From positions 124,001 to 188,000 of the forward strand of contig NZ_JAQUCA010000005.1 of NCBI RefSeq assembly GCF_028686475.1: a DNA stretch of 64,000 nt. The letters are read 5' to 3'. The stretch comes from Giesbergeria sp. GTDB lineage: Bacteria; Pseudomonadota; Gammaproteobacteria; Burkholderiales; Burkholderiaceae_C. The position numbers and the translations under genes were made by a program. Of the stretch, positions 52,721 to 62,616 are shown one piece after another (within the stretch, counting starts at the first letter, position 1; each line of letters starts with the position of its first letter). The notes below the pieces were generated by a model, which made no database searches, was not told where the DNA came from, and saw only the letters and a program-made list of their open reading frames with translations.

Positions 52721-55017
52721 CAGAAAGATGTTCCAATTTGGAATTGCAGTTTTTGGATTCTATCGCCAGCAAACTTACGCACCGGCTGGGCAAAGGCCAA
52801 ACGCAGCGGCCCTAAGGGGGAAATCCAGCTCAAGCCCAAACCGACGGAGGCCCGCATATCATTCCAGCGTACATCTTGTTTGTCACCAAAAACATTGCCC
52901 GCATCGACAAAGGTAAACATACGCAAAGTGCGGTCATTGCCTGCACCGGGGAAGGGGGTAATCAACTCCAAGTTGAGCGTGACTTTTTTCGGGCCACCCA
53001 AAGAAGAGCCAGTGACATCGCGTGGCCCCAAAGTGCCTTGATCAAAGCCACGCACCGAGCCTAAACCACCCGAGTAGAAATTTTTGAACACCGGGAAAGG
53101 CCGCCCACCGATACCCTTGCCCCAACCCAACTCGCCGTTGAAGGCCAAGGTGAATTTTTTATTGAGCGGCACATACTCTTGGTATTGGTAATTGGCGCGC
53201 ACATAGCGTGCATCACCAGCTACCGACCACTCCGAATTGAGGCGTTGGTAGCGGCCCGAATTGGGGGCCAGCGCACTGTCGCGGCCATCACGCGCCCAAC
53301 CAATGGTCAGGGGGATGGAGGTGCTGGTATCGCCAAATTCGTCGGCATAGGCCATGTAGGCCGCTGGGATGTTGGTACCGGCCTTGATGTGGTTGCGCTC
53401 AGCACCGCCACCAAAAAACACGGTGTCGGTTTCGCTGAACGGTACTCCAAAGCGCATACTGGCCCCGGTGCTAATCAACTCGTAGTTGCCGCCTTGGTCT
53501 TGGTAGGGTTTGTTGGTGCGGTAGTACAAATCCAGCGTGCGCGAGATACCGTCGGCGGTAAAGTAAGGGTCGGTGGTACTAAACACCAAATTGCGGTTGT
53601 ACTTGCTGGTGTTCACGTCAATGCCCAGGTAGTTGCCCGAGCCAAAGACGTTCTCTTGCTTGATAGAGAACGAGAACGATACCTTTTCGGCACTAGAAAA
53701 ACCGGCCCCCAGTTGCAAAGAACCGGTAGGCTTTTCGGCCACGGTAATCACCAAATCAACTTGGTCGGGTGCGCCGGGCACTTCTTGGGTTTCAATGTCC
53801 ACGCTGGTAAAGTAGCCCAAGCGGTCCACCCGGTCGCGCGAGAGGCGGATTTTTTCGCCGTCGTACCAAGAGGCTTCAAACTGGCGAAATTCACGCCGGA
53901 TGACTTCATCGCGCGTGCGGTCATTGCCTGCCAGTTGGATGCGGCGCACATAGGCGCGGCGCGAAGGCTCGGCCTGCAAGGCCAGCGCCACGCGGTGGTT
54001 TTCGCGGTCGGTCTCGGGGGCCGCCTCGACCCGGGCAAAGGCAAAACCAAAATTGCCAAAATGCTCCGAAAAGGCTTTGGTGGTTTCGGCCACTTGGTCG
54101 GCGTTGTAGGGCTGGCCGGGGCGAATCGTGACCAAGGATTTGAACTCGTCCTCGCGCTCTAGGTAGTTGCCCTCTAACTTTACGCCCGAGACCACATACG
54201 ATGGGCCTTCGGTGATGTTGACGGTGATGGAAATGTCTTGCTTGTCGGGCGAGATAGCCACTTGGGTGGAATCAATCCGAAACTCCAAATAACCGCGTTG
54301 CAGGTAATAAGAGCGCAAAGCCTCCAAATCGGCGTTGAGCTTAGAGCGCGCGTAGCGGTCGGATTTGGTGTACCAGCTCAACCAGCCGCCAGTGTCTTGG
54401 TTGAACAGGTCTTTGAGGGTGGCATCGCTGAAGGCTTGGTTGCCGACAATACGAATATCTTTGATGCGCGCGCTTTCGCCCTCGGTCACGGTAAAGCTCA
54501 AATTAACGCGGTTGCGTTCTACCGGGGTCACGGTGGTGACCACTTCAGCCGCATAAAAACCCTTGTTGATGTATTGGCGCTTGAGTTCTTGCTCAGCCCG
54601 GTCCGACAGGGCTTTGTCGTAGGGGCGGCCATCGGCCAAACCCACATCGCGCATACTCTTTTTGAGGGCCTCTTTGTCAAACTCGCGCGTGCCGGCAAAG
54701 TCCACTTCGGCGATGGTGGGGCGTTCTTCTACCACCACCACCAGCACATTGCCATTGGCCTCTAGGCGCACATCTTTGAACACGCCCAGCGCAAACAGGG
54801 CACGGATGGCCGCTGCGCCTTTGTCGTCGTTGTATTGTTCGCCCACGCGCAAGGGCATGGAGGCAAACACCGTGCCCGGCTCAATGCGCTGCAAGCCCTC
54901 GATGCGGATGTCTTGCACCTGAAAGGGCTCTAAGGCCCACGCTGCCTGGGCAGCAAAAATCATGGCAGTAACAGCCGCTGCTGTACCCATGCCAAAGCGC
55001 TGGAAATGTGTTTTCAT
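52720..55017 (-). CDS. bamA: Outer-membrane assembly factor BamA
   Basis: Central barrel of the BAM complex. The 765 residues carry a signal peptide ending near ...AQAAWAL, five POTRA domains (starting FQVQDIRIEGLQRIEPGTVFASMPLRVGEQY), and a C-terminal 16-strand beta barrel with the RGFDQGTLGPRD lid motif (VRGFDQGTLGP) and a final aromatic IQKLQFQIGTSF suited for membrane insertion. GSVRGFDQ.. is the conserved loop 6 motif. It follows rseP and overlaps skp, the usual beta-proteobacterial order. Confidence 0.96.
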   Translation of the reverse strand: MKTHFQRFGMGTAAAVTAMIFAAQAAWALEPFQVQDIRIEGLQRIEPGTVFASMPLRVGEQYNDDKGAAAIRALFALGVFKDVRLEANGNVLVVVVEERPTIAEVDFAGTREFDKEALKKSMRDVGLADGRPYDKALSDRAEQELKRQYINKGFYAAEVVTTVTPVERNRVNLSFTVTEGESARIKDIRIVGNQAFSDATLKDLFNQDTGGWLSWYTKSDRYARSKLNADLEALRSYYLQRGYLEFRIDSTQVAISPDKQDISITVNITEGPSYVVSGVKLEGNYLEREDEFKSLVTIRPGQPYNADQVAETTKAFSEHFGNFGFAFARVEAAPETDRENHRVALALQAEPSRRAYVRRIQLAGNDRTRDEVIRREFRQFEASWYDGEKIRLSRDRVDRLGYFTSVDIETQEVPGAPDQVDLVITVAEKPTGSLQLGAGFSSAEKVSFSFSIKQENVFGSGNYLGIDVNTSKYNRNLVFSTTDPYFTADGISRTLDLYYRTNKPYQDQGGNYELISTGASMRFGVPFSETDTVFFGGGAERNHIKAGTNIPAAYMAYADEFGDTSTSIPLTIGWARDGRDSALAPNSGRYQRLNSEWSVAGDARYVRANYQYQEYVPLNKKFTLAFNGELGWGKGIGGRPFPVFKNFYSGGLGSVRGFDQGTLGPRDVTGSSLGGPKKVTLNLELITPFPGAGNDRTLRMFTFVDAGNVFGDKQDVRWNDMRASVGLGLSWISPLGPLRLAFAQPVRKFAGDRIQKLQFQIGTSF

Positions 55018-55070
55018 GAATCAGGCCGCTGCCAGCAGGGTGCGCCAGCGGTGTACGTAAGAGGAGCCAA

Positions 55071-56432
55071 TTAGCCAAAAATCCGGGTGAAATCGTTGAA
55101 CAAGGCGATAGACATCATGAGCAGCAGCAAGGCAACACCACCGCGCTGCAAGCGCTCCATCCAGACATCCGACACGCCTTTGCCGGTTACGCCTTCCCAG
55201 AGATAATACATCAGGTGCCCGCCATCCAACACCGGCAAGGGTAGCAGATTGAGCACGCCCAAACTGACGCTAATCAGCGCCAAAAACAGCAGGTATTGGG
55301 TCAGGCCCATGCTGGCGGAGCGGCCAGCGTAGTCGGCAATGGTGATGGGGCCGCTCAGGTTTTTCAGTGAGGCTTCGCCTATCACCATGCGCCCCATCAT
55401 CCGCAGGCTGAGTACCGAGACCTCCCAGGTACGCACGGCACCATGCCAAAGGCTTTCGCCCAAACCGTACTCTACGGTGATGAATTCGGGCGGCGCACCC
55501 ACATAGGCACCAATGCGCGCCACGGCACCGCTGGGTTCTGGCACCAAATCGGGCGTAAGCTCTAGGCTGATGCTTTGACCTGCCCGCTCTAGCTGCCAGG
55601 TTTGCGTGATTGGCTGGCCAGCACGCACCGATTGGCGAATCAACTCGCGCAGTTGTTGTCCATCGACCACTGGCACGGCACCCACGCGCAACACCACATC
55701 GCCCTCGCGCAGGCCAGCGCGTTGACCTGCGCCGTCGGGGCTTACGCCACCAATCACTGGGCGCGTCCAAGGGGCAACAATGCCGACTTTGCGCAACAAT
55801 TGGGCATCGGCTTCGCGCACATCTAATTGTTCTAAAGGCAAAAGCACCGAGCGCAAACGCGCTCCTTCGTCGGTCTGCACTTCTAAGCGGACGGGGGTGG
55901 CATCCAAAGCGGCTTGCGTGAGCAGCCAGCGCAAATCTTCAAATGAGCGCACTGGGCGTGGCTCCTCGCTGCCGATGGCGGCCTCGCGCACCCATTCGCC
56001 GCCTTGCAAACCGGCTTGGGCGGCCACGGAGCCGGGCACCGGGCTGGCGAGTCGGGCGACAGGTTCTTGGATGCCCGTCCAATTGACCAGCGCATACAGC
56101 AAAATAGCCAGCAACAAATTGGCCAGCGGCCCGGCGGCCACAATCGCGGCACGGGCGCGCAAGGGCTGGGTGTTGAAGGCCAAATGGCGCTGTTCAGGCG
56201 GTACGGGGGCTTCGCGTTCATCCAACATTCGCACGTAGCCACCCAGCGGAAAAGCCGCCAGCACAAACTCGGTACCTGATTGGGGCGATTGCCAGCGCAG
56301 CAACGGTTTGCCAAAGCCCACCGAAAAACGCAACACCTTGACCCCACAGGCCACGGCTACCCGATAGTGCCCGTATTCATGCACGGCAATCAGGATACCC
56401 AGCGCCACCACAAAAGCAACAATTGTCAGCAT
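55071..56432 (-). CDS. rseP: Site-2 protease RseP
   Basis: Inner-membrane zinc protease that cuts RseA and releases sigma-E in envelope stress, and clears signal peptides. The 453 residues begin with the zinc motif AVHEYGH (18-22 region). Two PDZ domains lie between (one with VIGGVSPDGAGQRAGLREGDVVLRVG), and the C-terminal membrane part holds the second metal motif in LPLPVLDGGHLMYYL. ATG 56432 is preferred to TTG 56450. It sits between dxr and bamA. Confidence 0.94.
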   Translation of the reverse strand: MLTIVAFVVALGILIAVHEYGHYRVAVACGVKVLRFSVGFGKPLLRWQSPQSGTEFVLAAFPLGGYVRMLDEREAPVPPEQRHLAFNTQPLRARAAIVAAGPLANLLLAILLYALVNWTGIQEPVARLASPVPGSVAAQAGLQGGEWVREAAIGSEEPRPVRSFEDLRWLLTQAALDATPVRLEVQTDEGARLRSVLLPLEQLDVREADAQLLRKVGIVAPWTRPVIGGVSPDGAGQRAGLREGDVVLRVGAVPVVDGQQLRELIRQSVRAGQPITQTWQLERAGQSISLELTPDLVPEPSGAVARIGAYVGAPPEFITVEYGLGESLWHGAVRTWEVSVLSLRMMGRMVIGEASLKNLSGPITIADYAGRSASMGLTQYLLFLALISVSLGVLNLLPLPVLDGGHLMYYLWEGVTGKGVSDVWMERLQRGGVALLLLMMSIALFNDFTRIFG

Positions 56433-56463
56433 GGTTGCTGTGACTCCCAAAATGTGGATAGGT

Positions 56464-57654
56464 TCACGGAGCCATGCGCGCTGCCAGCTGTTGGGCGGCA
56501 GCGCGCGCTTGTGCGTCTAAGGCTAACAAATCTAGCAGGCTATCGGGTTGAGCGGGCACGATGGCCTCTAGGGTGGCGTGGTTGACGGCATGGATTTGGT
56601 CAAAGCGAATACGGCGCTCTAAAAAAGCCGCCACGGCTACTTCGTTGGCCGCATTGAGGATGGCCGTGGTGCCGGTGGGCGCTTCTAAGGCGTGCCATGC
56701 CAAGCGCAGGCCGGGAAAGCGCTCGGGGTGGCCGTGGTCGTCAATCGCCTCGAAGGTCATGGCCGACAGGGCATGAAAATCCAAAGCCGTGGCCCCAGAG
56801 GTGATACGTTCAGGCCACGACAGGCCATAGGCAATCGGCACGCGCATATCGGGCGTGCCCAACTGCGCCACCACCGAGGTATCACGGTATTGCACCATCG
56901 AGTGGATAATGCTTTGCGGATGAATCACCACCTCCAACTGTGCCGGAGCCAGCCCGAACAGGTAGCGCGCTTCAATCACCTCCAGCGCCTTGTTCATCAT
57001 GGTGGCCGAATCAACCGAGATTTTGCGCCCCATCACCCAATTGGGATGCGCGCAGGCTTGCTCGGGCGTGACATCGCGCAGGGTTGCAGCGGCGCGGCTG
57101 CGAAACGGGCCACCGGAAGCGGTGAGAATGATTTTTTCTACCCGTTGCGCCCAAGTGGTCGGGTCTTGGGGCAAGGATTGGAAAATGGCCGAATGTTCGC
57201 TGTCAATCGGCAGCAGGGTAGCGCCACCTTGGCGCACCGCACGCATAAACACCTCGCCCCCCACCACCAGCGCTTCTTTATTCGCCAGCAGCAGGCGCTT
57301 ACCGGCGCGTGCAGCAGCCAAGCAAGGCGCTAAACCCGCCGCGCCGACAATCGCGGCCATCACGGCATCGACCTCGGGATGCGCGGCAATGGTCTCTAGT
57401 GCATCGGGGGCGGTCAATACTTGGGTGTTTAAGCCTTGGGCTTGGAGTTTGTCCGCCAGTGCTTGGGCATGGGGCGCGCTGGCCATGACGGCATAACGGG
57501 GCCGAAACTGCGCGCATTGCGCCAGCAGCATATCCACTTGGGTAGCAGCACTCAGGGCAAAAACTTCAAAGCGCTCCGGGTGGCGCGCCAGCACATCCAA
57601 GGTGTTGCCACCGATAGAGCCGGTAGAACCCAGCACCGTAATCCGTTGTTTCAT
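56464..57654 (-). CDS. dxr: 1-deoxy-D-xylulose 5-phosphate reductoisomerase
   Basis: NADPH-dependent first committed step of MEP-pathway isoprenoid synthesis, feeding UppS. The 396 residues show the nucleotide site [90 protein letters not shown] and the end [19 protein letters not shown]. Metal ligands lie in DSEH and NEV. ATG 57654 (MKQRITVLG) is chosen over an upstream start at 57687. Between cdsA and rseP. Confidence 0.97.
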   Translation of the reverse strand: MKQRITVLGSTGSIGGNTLDVLARHPERFEVFALSAATQVDMLLAQCAQFRPRYAVMASAPHAQALADKLQAQGLNTQVLTAPDALETIAAHPEVDAVMAAIVGAAGLAPCLAAARAGKRLLLANKEALVVGGEVFMRAVRQGGATLLPIDSEHSAIFQSLPQDPTTWAQRVEKIILTASGGPFRSRAAATLRDVTPEQACAHPNWVMGRKISVDSATMMNKALEVIEARYLFGLAPAQLEVVIHPQSIIHSMVQYRDTSVVAQLGTPDMRVPIAYGLSWPERITSGATALDFHALSAMTFEAIDDHGHPERFPGLRLAWHALEAPTGTTAILNAANEVAVAAFLERRIRFDQIHAVNHATLEAIVPAQPDSLLDLLALDAQARAAAQQLAARMAP

Positions 57655-57677
57655 GGGTTTTGTTTGGTTTTGGCTGC

Positions 57678-58526
57678 TTAGAGCCAAGAGGAAAAGAGCA
57701 TCGCCAAAGGCAGCGTAGGCAATAGGGCATCGACGCGGTCTAACACGCCACCGTGGCCGGGCAAGAGGCGGCTGCTGTCTTTGGCCCCGGCAGCACGTTT
57801 GATGAGCGACTCGACCAAATCACCGGCCACACTCATCGCCACCATAAACAATACCGCAGGCAAGAGCCACCACCAGCCCGGTTGGGCCAAACGGCTGAAC
57901 AAGCTCACTACCGGGGTTTGCCAAGCAGCATCTGCGGCCACCCAGCCGCACGCCAGCAGCAACACGCCCAGCACCGCACCGGCCACGCCTTCCCAGGTTT
58001 TACCGGGACTGATAGACGGGGCCAACTTTTGGCGCGTAAAACGCAAACCAAAAGTACGCCCTGCTGCATAAGCGGCAATATCGGCCACCCAAACCAAGGC
58101 CAGCGCCGACAGCAAAAAGTTAATTCCGACCATGCGCGCTTGCACTGCCGCCAGCCACGCCAACCACAGGGCCAGCACGCCCGCCAGCAAACGCACTGCT
58201 GCCGGAATACGCGGCCAGCCAGCCACCCCTGCGCGTAGCATCAGCACTACACCCAGCAGCCAAAACAGCCCAGCCCCCAGCCATAGCGGTTGCAAACGCT
58301 GTTGCAACCAACCCAGCCACCAAGTAAGCAGGCACAGCAGTACACAACTTGCGCCCAAACCCAAGGAGGGCCACATGGCACAGCCATTGAGCCGCCCCCA
58401 CTCCCAAGCGGCAGCAGCCATCAGCAGCAATACCACCAAAGCAAAAGGCACAAACGAGGGGTAGAGCAGGGCGGGCAACAAAACGGCCAGCAGGGCCAAA
58501 GCAGTAAGAACGCGCTGTTGCAGCAT
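57678..58526 (-). CDS. cdsA: Phosphatidate cytidylyltransferase
   Basis: Makes CDP-diacylglycerol from phosphatidate and CTP, the branch point of phospholipid synthesis. The 282-residue polytopic protein has about eight hydrophobic segments. The C-terminal CTP-binding signature appears as [42 protein letters not shown], then [40 protein letters not shown], matching the CdsA pattern S-x-KR-x4-KD-x3-PGHGG. ATG 58526. It lies between uppS and dxr. Confidence 0.96.
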   Translation of the reverse strand: MLQQRVLTALALLAVLLPALLYPSFVPFALVVLLLMAAAAWEWGRLNGCAMWPSLGLGASCVLLCLLTWWLGWLQQRLQPLWLGAGLFWLLGVVLMLRAGVAGWPRIPAAVRLLAGVLALWLAWLAAVQARMVGINFLLSALALVWVADIAAYAAGRTFGLRFTRQKLAPSISPGKTWEGVAGAVLGVLLLACGWVAADAAWQTPVVSLFSRLAQPGWWWLLPAVLFMVAMSVAGDLVESLIKRAAGAKDSSRLLPGHGGVLDRVDALLPTLPLAMLFSSWL

Positions 58527-58535
58527 GGTGCCCTT

Positions 58536-59273
58536 TCAGGCGGGCAAAGAGGGGCTAGGCGCAGCCAACACTTGCTCGGAGGTTTTGCCAAAGCGCCGCT
58601 CGCGTGTGCGGTAATCGGCAATCGCGGCATCTAGCGCCGCTTCATCAAAATCGGGCCAGAGTTTATCGCTGAACAGCAGTTCAGAGTAAGCCGACTGCCA
58701 GAGCAAAAAATTGCTCAGGCGCATCTCGCCGCCGGTGCGAATCAGCAAATCGGGGTCAGGCACAGCCGACAAGGCCATTGCCGCATTGAGAGTGACTTCG
58801 GTAATCGGCTCGCCACGTGCGGCCAAACTGGCAGCGGCTTGGGCAATATCCCAACGGCCACCGTAGTTGAAGCAGATATTGAGTACCAAGCGCTGGTTGT
58901 GCGCGGTGGATTGTTCGGCCTGCTCTAGCCCGTGGCGCACTTTGGCCGACAAGCTGGCGCGGTTGCCAATAAAGCGCACACACACGCCGTCTTTGCACAG
59001 CTGGGGCACTTCACGTGCAATCGCCATTGCCAATAAATCGAGCAAGCCGCTGACCTCTTCCGCTGGACGGCCCCAGTTTTCGGAAGAAAAAGCAAACACC
59101 GTCAGTACCGCGACCCCGCGCTGGGCGCAGGCTTGCACGCAGCGGCGCAAGGCGGTGACACCTTGTTTGTGACCGGCCAAGCGGGGCAAAAAGCGGCGCT
59201 GCGCCCAACGGCCATTGCCATCCATCACGATGGCAATATGCCGAGGCACCGGCGCAGAAAAAGACGTGGACAC
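58536..59273 (-). CDS. uppS: Undecaprenyl diphosphate synthase
   Basis: cis-Prenyltransferase that makes the C55 lipid carrier for peptidoglycan and LPS. The 245 residues show HIAIVMDGNGRWAQRRFLPRLAGHKQG with the catalytic Asp in MDGNG, LTVFAFSSENWGRPAEEVSGLL, NYGGRWDIAQA and the end PDLLIRTGGEMRLSNFLLWQSAYSELLF. Start is GTG at 59273 (MSTSFSAPVPRHIAIVMDG). Between frr (21 bp gap) and cdsA. Confidence 0.97.
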   Translation of the reverse strand: MSTSFSAPVPRHIAIVMDGNGRWAQRRFLPRLAGHKQGVTALRRCVQACAQRGVAVLTVFAFSSENWGRPAEEVSGLLDLLAMAIAREVPQLCKDGVCVRFIGNRASLSAKVRHGLEQAEQSTAHNQRLVLNICFNYGGRWDIAQAAASLAARGEPITEVTLNAAMALSAVPDPDLLIRTGGEMRLSNFLLWQSAYSELLFSDKLWPDFDEAALDAAIADYRTRERRFGKTSEQVLAAPSPSLPA

Positions 59274-59294
59274 AGAAAAACGCGGCGACGGGCC

Positions 59295-59855
59295 TTAAAC
59301 CGCCATGATTTCTTGTTCTTTGGCCGCGACCAGCGCGTCAATTTCGGCAATGTGCCGGTCAGTGAGTTTCTGGATTTCGGTTTCAGAGCGTTTTTGCTCG
59401 TCTTCGGAGGCCAGCTTGTCTTTGACCAGCTTTTTGACCGATTCGTTGGCATCGCGGCGCAGGTTGCGAATGGCCACTTTGGCCGATTCGCCCTCGTTGC
59501 GCGCCAGCTTGGTCATTTCTTTGCGGCGCTCTTCGCTCATGGGTGGCATGGGCACGCGGATTAAATCGCCCATCGAGGCCGGGTTCAGGCCCAAATCGCT
59601 CTCGCGGATGGCTTTTTCAATCTTGGCGCTCAGGTTCTTTTCCCAAGGCTGCACGCTGATGGTGCGCGAATCGAGCAACGACACGTTGGCCACTTGGCTT
59701 AAAGGAACCATCGAGCCATAGTATTCGACATGAATCACATCCAGCAAGGCCGGATTGGCCCGCCCGGTGCGAATTTTTTGCAGGTTGTTCTTGAAAGCCA
59801 CAATGGACTGATCCATTTTGGTTTCCATGGTTTTCTTGGTATCGGCAATCGTCAT
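59295..59855 (-). CDS. frr: Ribosome recycling factor
   Basis: With EF-G it splits the post-termination ribosome. The 186 residues show the RRF pattern [70 protein letters not shown], and the three-helix bundle end with [17 protein letters not shown] 59855 follows pyrH by 33 bp. Confidence 0.98.
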   Translation of the reverse strand: MTIADTKKTMETKMDQSIVAFKNNLQKIRTGRANPALLDVIHVEYYGSMVPLSQVANVSLLDSRTISVQPWEKNLSAKIEKAIRESDLGLNPASMGDLIRVPMPPMSEERRKEMTKLARNEGESAKVAIRNLRRDANESVKKLVKDKLASEDEQKRSETEIQKLTDRHIAEIDALVAAKEQEIMAV

Positions 59856-59888
59856 GTTCTCTCCTGGGATGCAATGCTGGTTGGTGCT

Positions 59889-60611
59889 TTACGCATGAAC
59901 CAGCGTGCCTTCATCCTCACCCAGCACCACGCGCTTGAGGGCACCGGGTTTGATGATGGAAAACACCTTTACGGGCAGTTTTTGGTCACGGCACAGGGCA
60001 AAGGCAGTGGCATCCATGATGCCCAAATTACGCACCATTGCCTCGTCAAAGCTCAATTGGGTGTAGCGCGTGGCGCTAGGGTCTTTGTGCGGGTCGGCAG
60101 AATATACGCCATCGACCTTGGTGGCCTTGAGTACCAGTTCAGCACCAATTTCGGCCCCGCGCAACGCTGCGGCGGTGTCGGTAGTAAAGAAGGGGTTGCC
60201 GGTACCGGCGGCAAACACCACCACCTTGCCTTCTTCGAGGTATTGCAGCGCCTTGGGGCGCACATAAGGTTCGACCACCTGCTCAATCGAGATGGCCGAC
60301 ATCACACGCGCCGTCAAGCCTTGGCGGCCCATCGCATCGGCCAAGGCCAAGGCGTTCATCACCGTGGCCAACATGCCCATGTAATCGGCGGTAGCGCGGT
60401 CCATACCGGCCGAACCACCTGCGACACCACGGAAAATGTTGCCGCCACCAATCACCACCGCCACTTCTACCCCCATCGCCGTGACTTCGGCCACTTCGGC
60501 CACCATGCGCTCAATGGTGGCCCGGTTGATGCCAAAGGCATCATCGCCCATCAGGGCCTCGCCCGACAACTTGAGCAAGATGCGCTTGTAGGCCGGTGTG
60601 GCGAGGGTCAT
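59889..60611 (-). CDS. pyrH: UMP kinase
   Basis: Hexameric amino-acid-kinase-fold enzyme phosphorylating UMP to UDP, allosterically inhibited by UTP. The 240 residues show [101 protein letters not shown] and [22 protein letters not shown] 60611. Between tsf and frr, as in most proteobacteria. Confidence 0.98.
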   Translation of the reverse strand: MTLATPAYKRILLKLSGEALMGDDAFGINRATIERMVAEVAEVTAMGVEVAVVIGGGNIFRGVAGGSAGMDRATADYMGMLATVMNALALADAMGRQGLTARVMSAISIEQVVEPYVRPKALQYLEEGKVVVFAAGTGNPFFTTDTAAALRGAEIGAELVLKATKVDGVYSADPHKDPSATRYTQLSFDEAMVRNLGIMDATAFALCRDQKLPVKVFSIIKPGALKRVVLGEDEGTLVHA

Positions 60612-60674
60612 GGGAAATTCTCCGTAAAGATGAGGGGATGAAAAAAAACAGGGGTGGCGGTAGGTGCTAAGCGA

Positions 60675-61571
60675 TTAGGCTGCGGCTTTGGCAGCAGCCA
60701 CTTGGGCAGCTACTTCGGCGGCAAAGTCGTCCACCTTTTTCTCGATGCCTTCGCCCACCACGTACAGGGTAAAGCCCTTGACGGTGGTGTTGGCCGCCTT
60801 GAGCATTTGGCCCACGGTTTGCTTGCCATCGGCAGCCTTGACGAACACTTGGTCGGCCAGCGAGACTTCTTTGAGGTACTTGGTGATGGAGCCTTCGACC
60901 ATCTTGGCCACGATGTCGGCGGGCTTGCCCGATTCAGCGGCCTTGGCGGTGGCGACACTGCGCTCTTTTTCAATCAGCTCGGCGGGTACTTCGGCGCTGG
61001 TCAGGGCCACGGGTTTCATGGCGGCGACGTGCATGGCCACATCCTTGGCGGCAGTGGCGCTGCCTTCGTACTCGACCACCACGCCAATGCGCGTACCATG
61101 CAGGTAAGAGGCCAAATGGCTACCCGAGAACTGCTTGAAGCGGCGGAACGACATGTTCTCGCCGATTTTACCAATCAGGCCCTTGCGTACATCTTCCAAA
61201 GTGGGGCCAAAGCTGTCTTGCTCGTAGGGCAGCGCGCCCAAAGCAGCGACATCGGCGGGGTTATGCAGGGCCACCAGCTTGGCAGCGGCATTGGCCATAG
61301 CGATGAAGCTGTCGTTCTTGCTGACGAAATCGGTTTCGCTGTTGACTTCAATCAGGCCACCCACATCGCCATCAATGTGCATGGTCACCACGCCTTCGGC
61401 GGTGATGCGCGAAGCGGCCTTGCCAGCCTTGGTGCCCAGCTTGACGCGCAACAGCTCTTCGGCTTTGGCCATATCGCCTTCGGCTTCGGTCAGGGCTTTT
61501 TTGCACTCCATCATGGGGGCATCGGTTTTAGCGCGCAGTTCAGCGACCATGCTTGCGGTAATTGCAGCCAT
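60675..61571 (-). CDS. tsf: Elongation factor Ts
   Basis: Nucleotide exchange factor for EF-Tu. The 298 residues start with the UBA-like [34 protein letters not shown] and contain the EF-Tu contact [10 protein letters not shown], the core VVEYEG, and a second half with [10 protein letters not shown] and [30 protein letters not shown] 61571. Downstream of rpsB across an attenuator-like hairpin. Confidence 0.98.
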   Translation of the reverse strand: MAAITASMVAELRAKTDAPMMECKKALTEAEGDMAKAEELLRVKLGTKAGKAASRITAEGVVTMHIDGDVGGLIEVNSETDFVSKNDSFIAMANAAAKLVALHNPADVAALGALPYEQDSFGPTLEDVRKGLIGKIGENMSFRRFKQFSGSHLASYLHGTRIGVVVEYEGSATAAKDVAMHVAAMKPVALTSAEVPAELIEKERSVATAKAAESGKPADIVAKMVEGSITKYLKEVSLADQVFVKAADGKQTVGQMLKAANTTVKGFTLYVVGEGIEKKVDDFAAEVAAQVAAAKAAA

Positions 61572-61614
61572 TTGTGTTCTCCGTATTCCGTTTTATCGGT
61601 TCAATTGTTTCAAG

Positions 61615-61646
61615 ATAAAAAAAGGGGGCCACATAAGCCCCGCTTT
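61615..61646. terminator. Hairpin with T-tract between rpsB and tsf (attenuator candidate)
   Basis: On the minus strand, GGGGC and GCCCC pair around a TTATGTG loop and are followed by a run of eight T (the A-run at 61615-61623 on the plus strand). A partial terminator here would lower tsf output relative to rpsB, as is known in other bacteria. Confidence 0.7.
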
Positions 61647-61689
61647 TTACCGCGATACATCGCGCAGCAACGCAGCGAGGCTGGCGCTC

Positions 61690-62445
61690 TTAGGCAGCAG
61701 CTTCCTGCACTTCAACGAATTCGTCAGTGCCTTCGGGGGCGGCCACGGCTTGCACCACTTCTTCTACCGCGTTGGCACGGCCTTCGATGATGGCATCGGC
61801 AATCACGCGGGCGTACAGTTCTACGGCCTTGGCCGAGTCATCGTTACCGGGGATGATGTGGCTGATGCCGTCGGGCGAGTGGTTGGTATCGACCACGCCA
61901 ATTAGCGGAATGCCCAGCTTCTTGGCTTCGGCGATGGCGATTTTGTGGAAACCGACATCAATGACGAAGATGGCATCGGGCAGGGCCGTCATGTCTTGGA
62001 TGCCGCCGATGTCTTTTTCCAGCTTTTCAATCTCGCGGGCAAACATGAGCTGTTCTTTTTTGCTCATGGCTTCGAGACCGGTTTCTTGCTGGGCCTTCAT
62101 GTCTTTGAGGCGCTTGATGGAGGTCTTGACCGTCTTGAAATTGGTCAGCATACCGCCCAACCAACGTTGGTTGACGAAGGGCACGCCAGCGCGGGCGGCT
62201 TCTACTGCCACAATGTCACGGGCTTGGCGTTTGGTACCGACCATCAGGATGGTGCCGCCGTTGGCCGACAATTGTTTGGCAAACTTGGCTGCGTCTTGCA
62301 ACAGGGGCAAAGACTTTTCCAAGTTGATAATGTGAATCTTGTTGCGGTGGCCGAAGATGAACGGGGCCATCTTGGGGTTCCAGAAGCGGGTTTGGTGACC
62401 AAAGTGGACACCGGCTTCCAGCATTTCGCGCATGGTAACGGACAT
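61690..62445 (-). CDS. rpsB: 30S ribosomal protein S2
   Basis: S2 binds the 30S neck and recruits S1. The 251 residues contain [139 protein letters not shown]. Start ATG 62445 ([12 protein letters not shown]); a longer frame start at 62493 is unsupported. First gene of the S2 cluster, with a leader of about 145 nt. Confidence 0.98.
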   Translation of the reverse strand: MSVTMREMLEAGVHFGHQTRFWNPKMAPFIFGHRNKIHIINLEKSLPLLQDAAKFAKQLSANGGTILMVGTKRQARDIVAVEAARAGVPFVNQRWLGGMLTNFKTVKTSIKRLKDMKAQQETGLEAMSKKEQLMFAREIEKLEKDIGGIQDMTALPDAIFVIDVGFHKIAIAEAKKLGIPLIGVVDTNHSPDGISHIIPGNDDSAKAVELYARVIADAIIEGRANAVEEVVQAVAAPEGTDEFVEVQEAAA

Positions 62446-62603
62446 GGTATTTTTTCCAAAGGTTGGGTCTAAAACCCAGCCCGACATTTGCACCCTTTAT
62501 GGGCTACAACACCTTGAATGGGCTGGTTTGGGATTGGTCTTGCCACTAGACTGTAGTACCCAAGGATACGGCCTCTGACAGTCGGCAAAACCCTAAGATT
62601 CTA
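62446..62603 (-). promoter_or_regulatory. Promoter and long leader of the rpsB operon
   Basis: On the minus strand a -10 TAGAAT (62603-62598) gives a start near 62591 and a leader of about 145 nt. The -35 would lie inside the amidase 5' coding region, where no perfect match is seen. S2 leaders in other bacteria are autoregulated by S2; whether this one is cannot be told from sequence alone. Confidence 0.5.
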
Positions 62604-62616
62604 GCATATCCACCAC

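Noticed and set aside
53179-54162. 327-codon open frame opposite bamA
   Set aside because: Antisense to conserved POTRA and barrel coding sequence, no family similarity.
59730-60641. 303-codon open frame opposite pyrH and frr
   Set aside because: Antisense shadow; composition (His and Gly rich) is typical of such frames.
60654-61790. 378-codon open frame opposite tsf and rpsB end
   Set aside because: Antisense shadow of two ribosomal-cluster genes with no recognisable domain.
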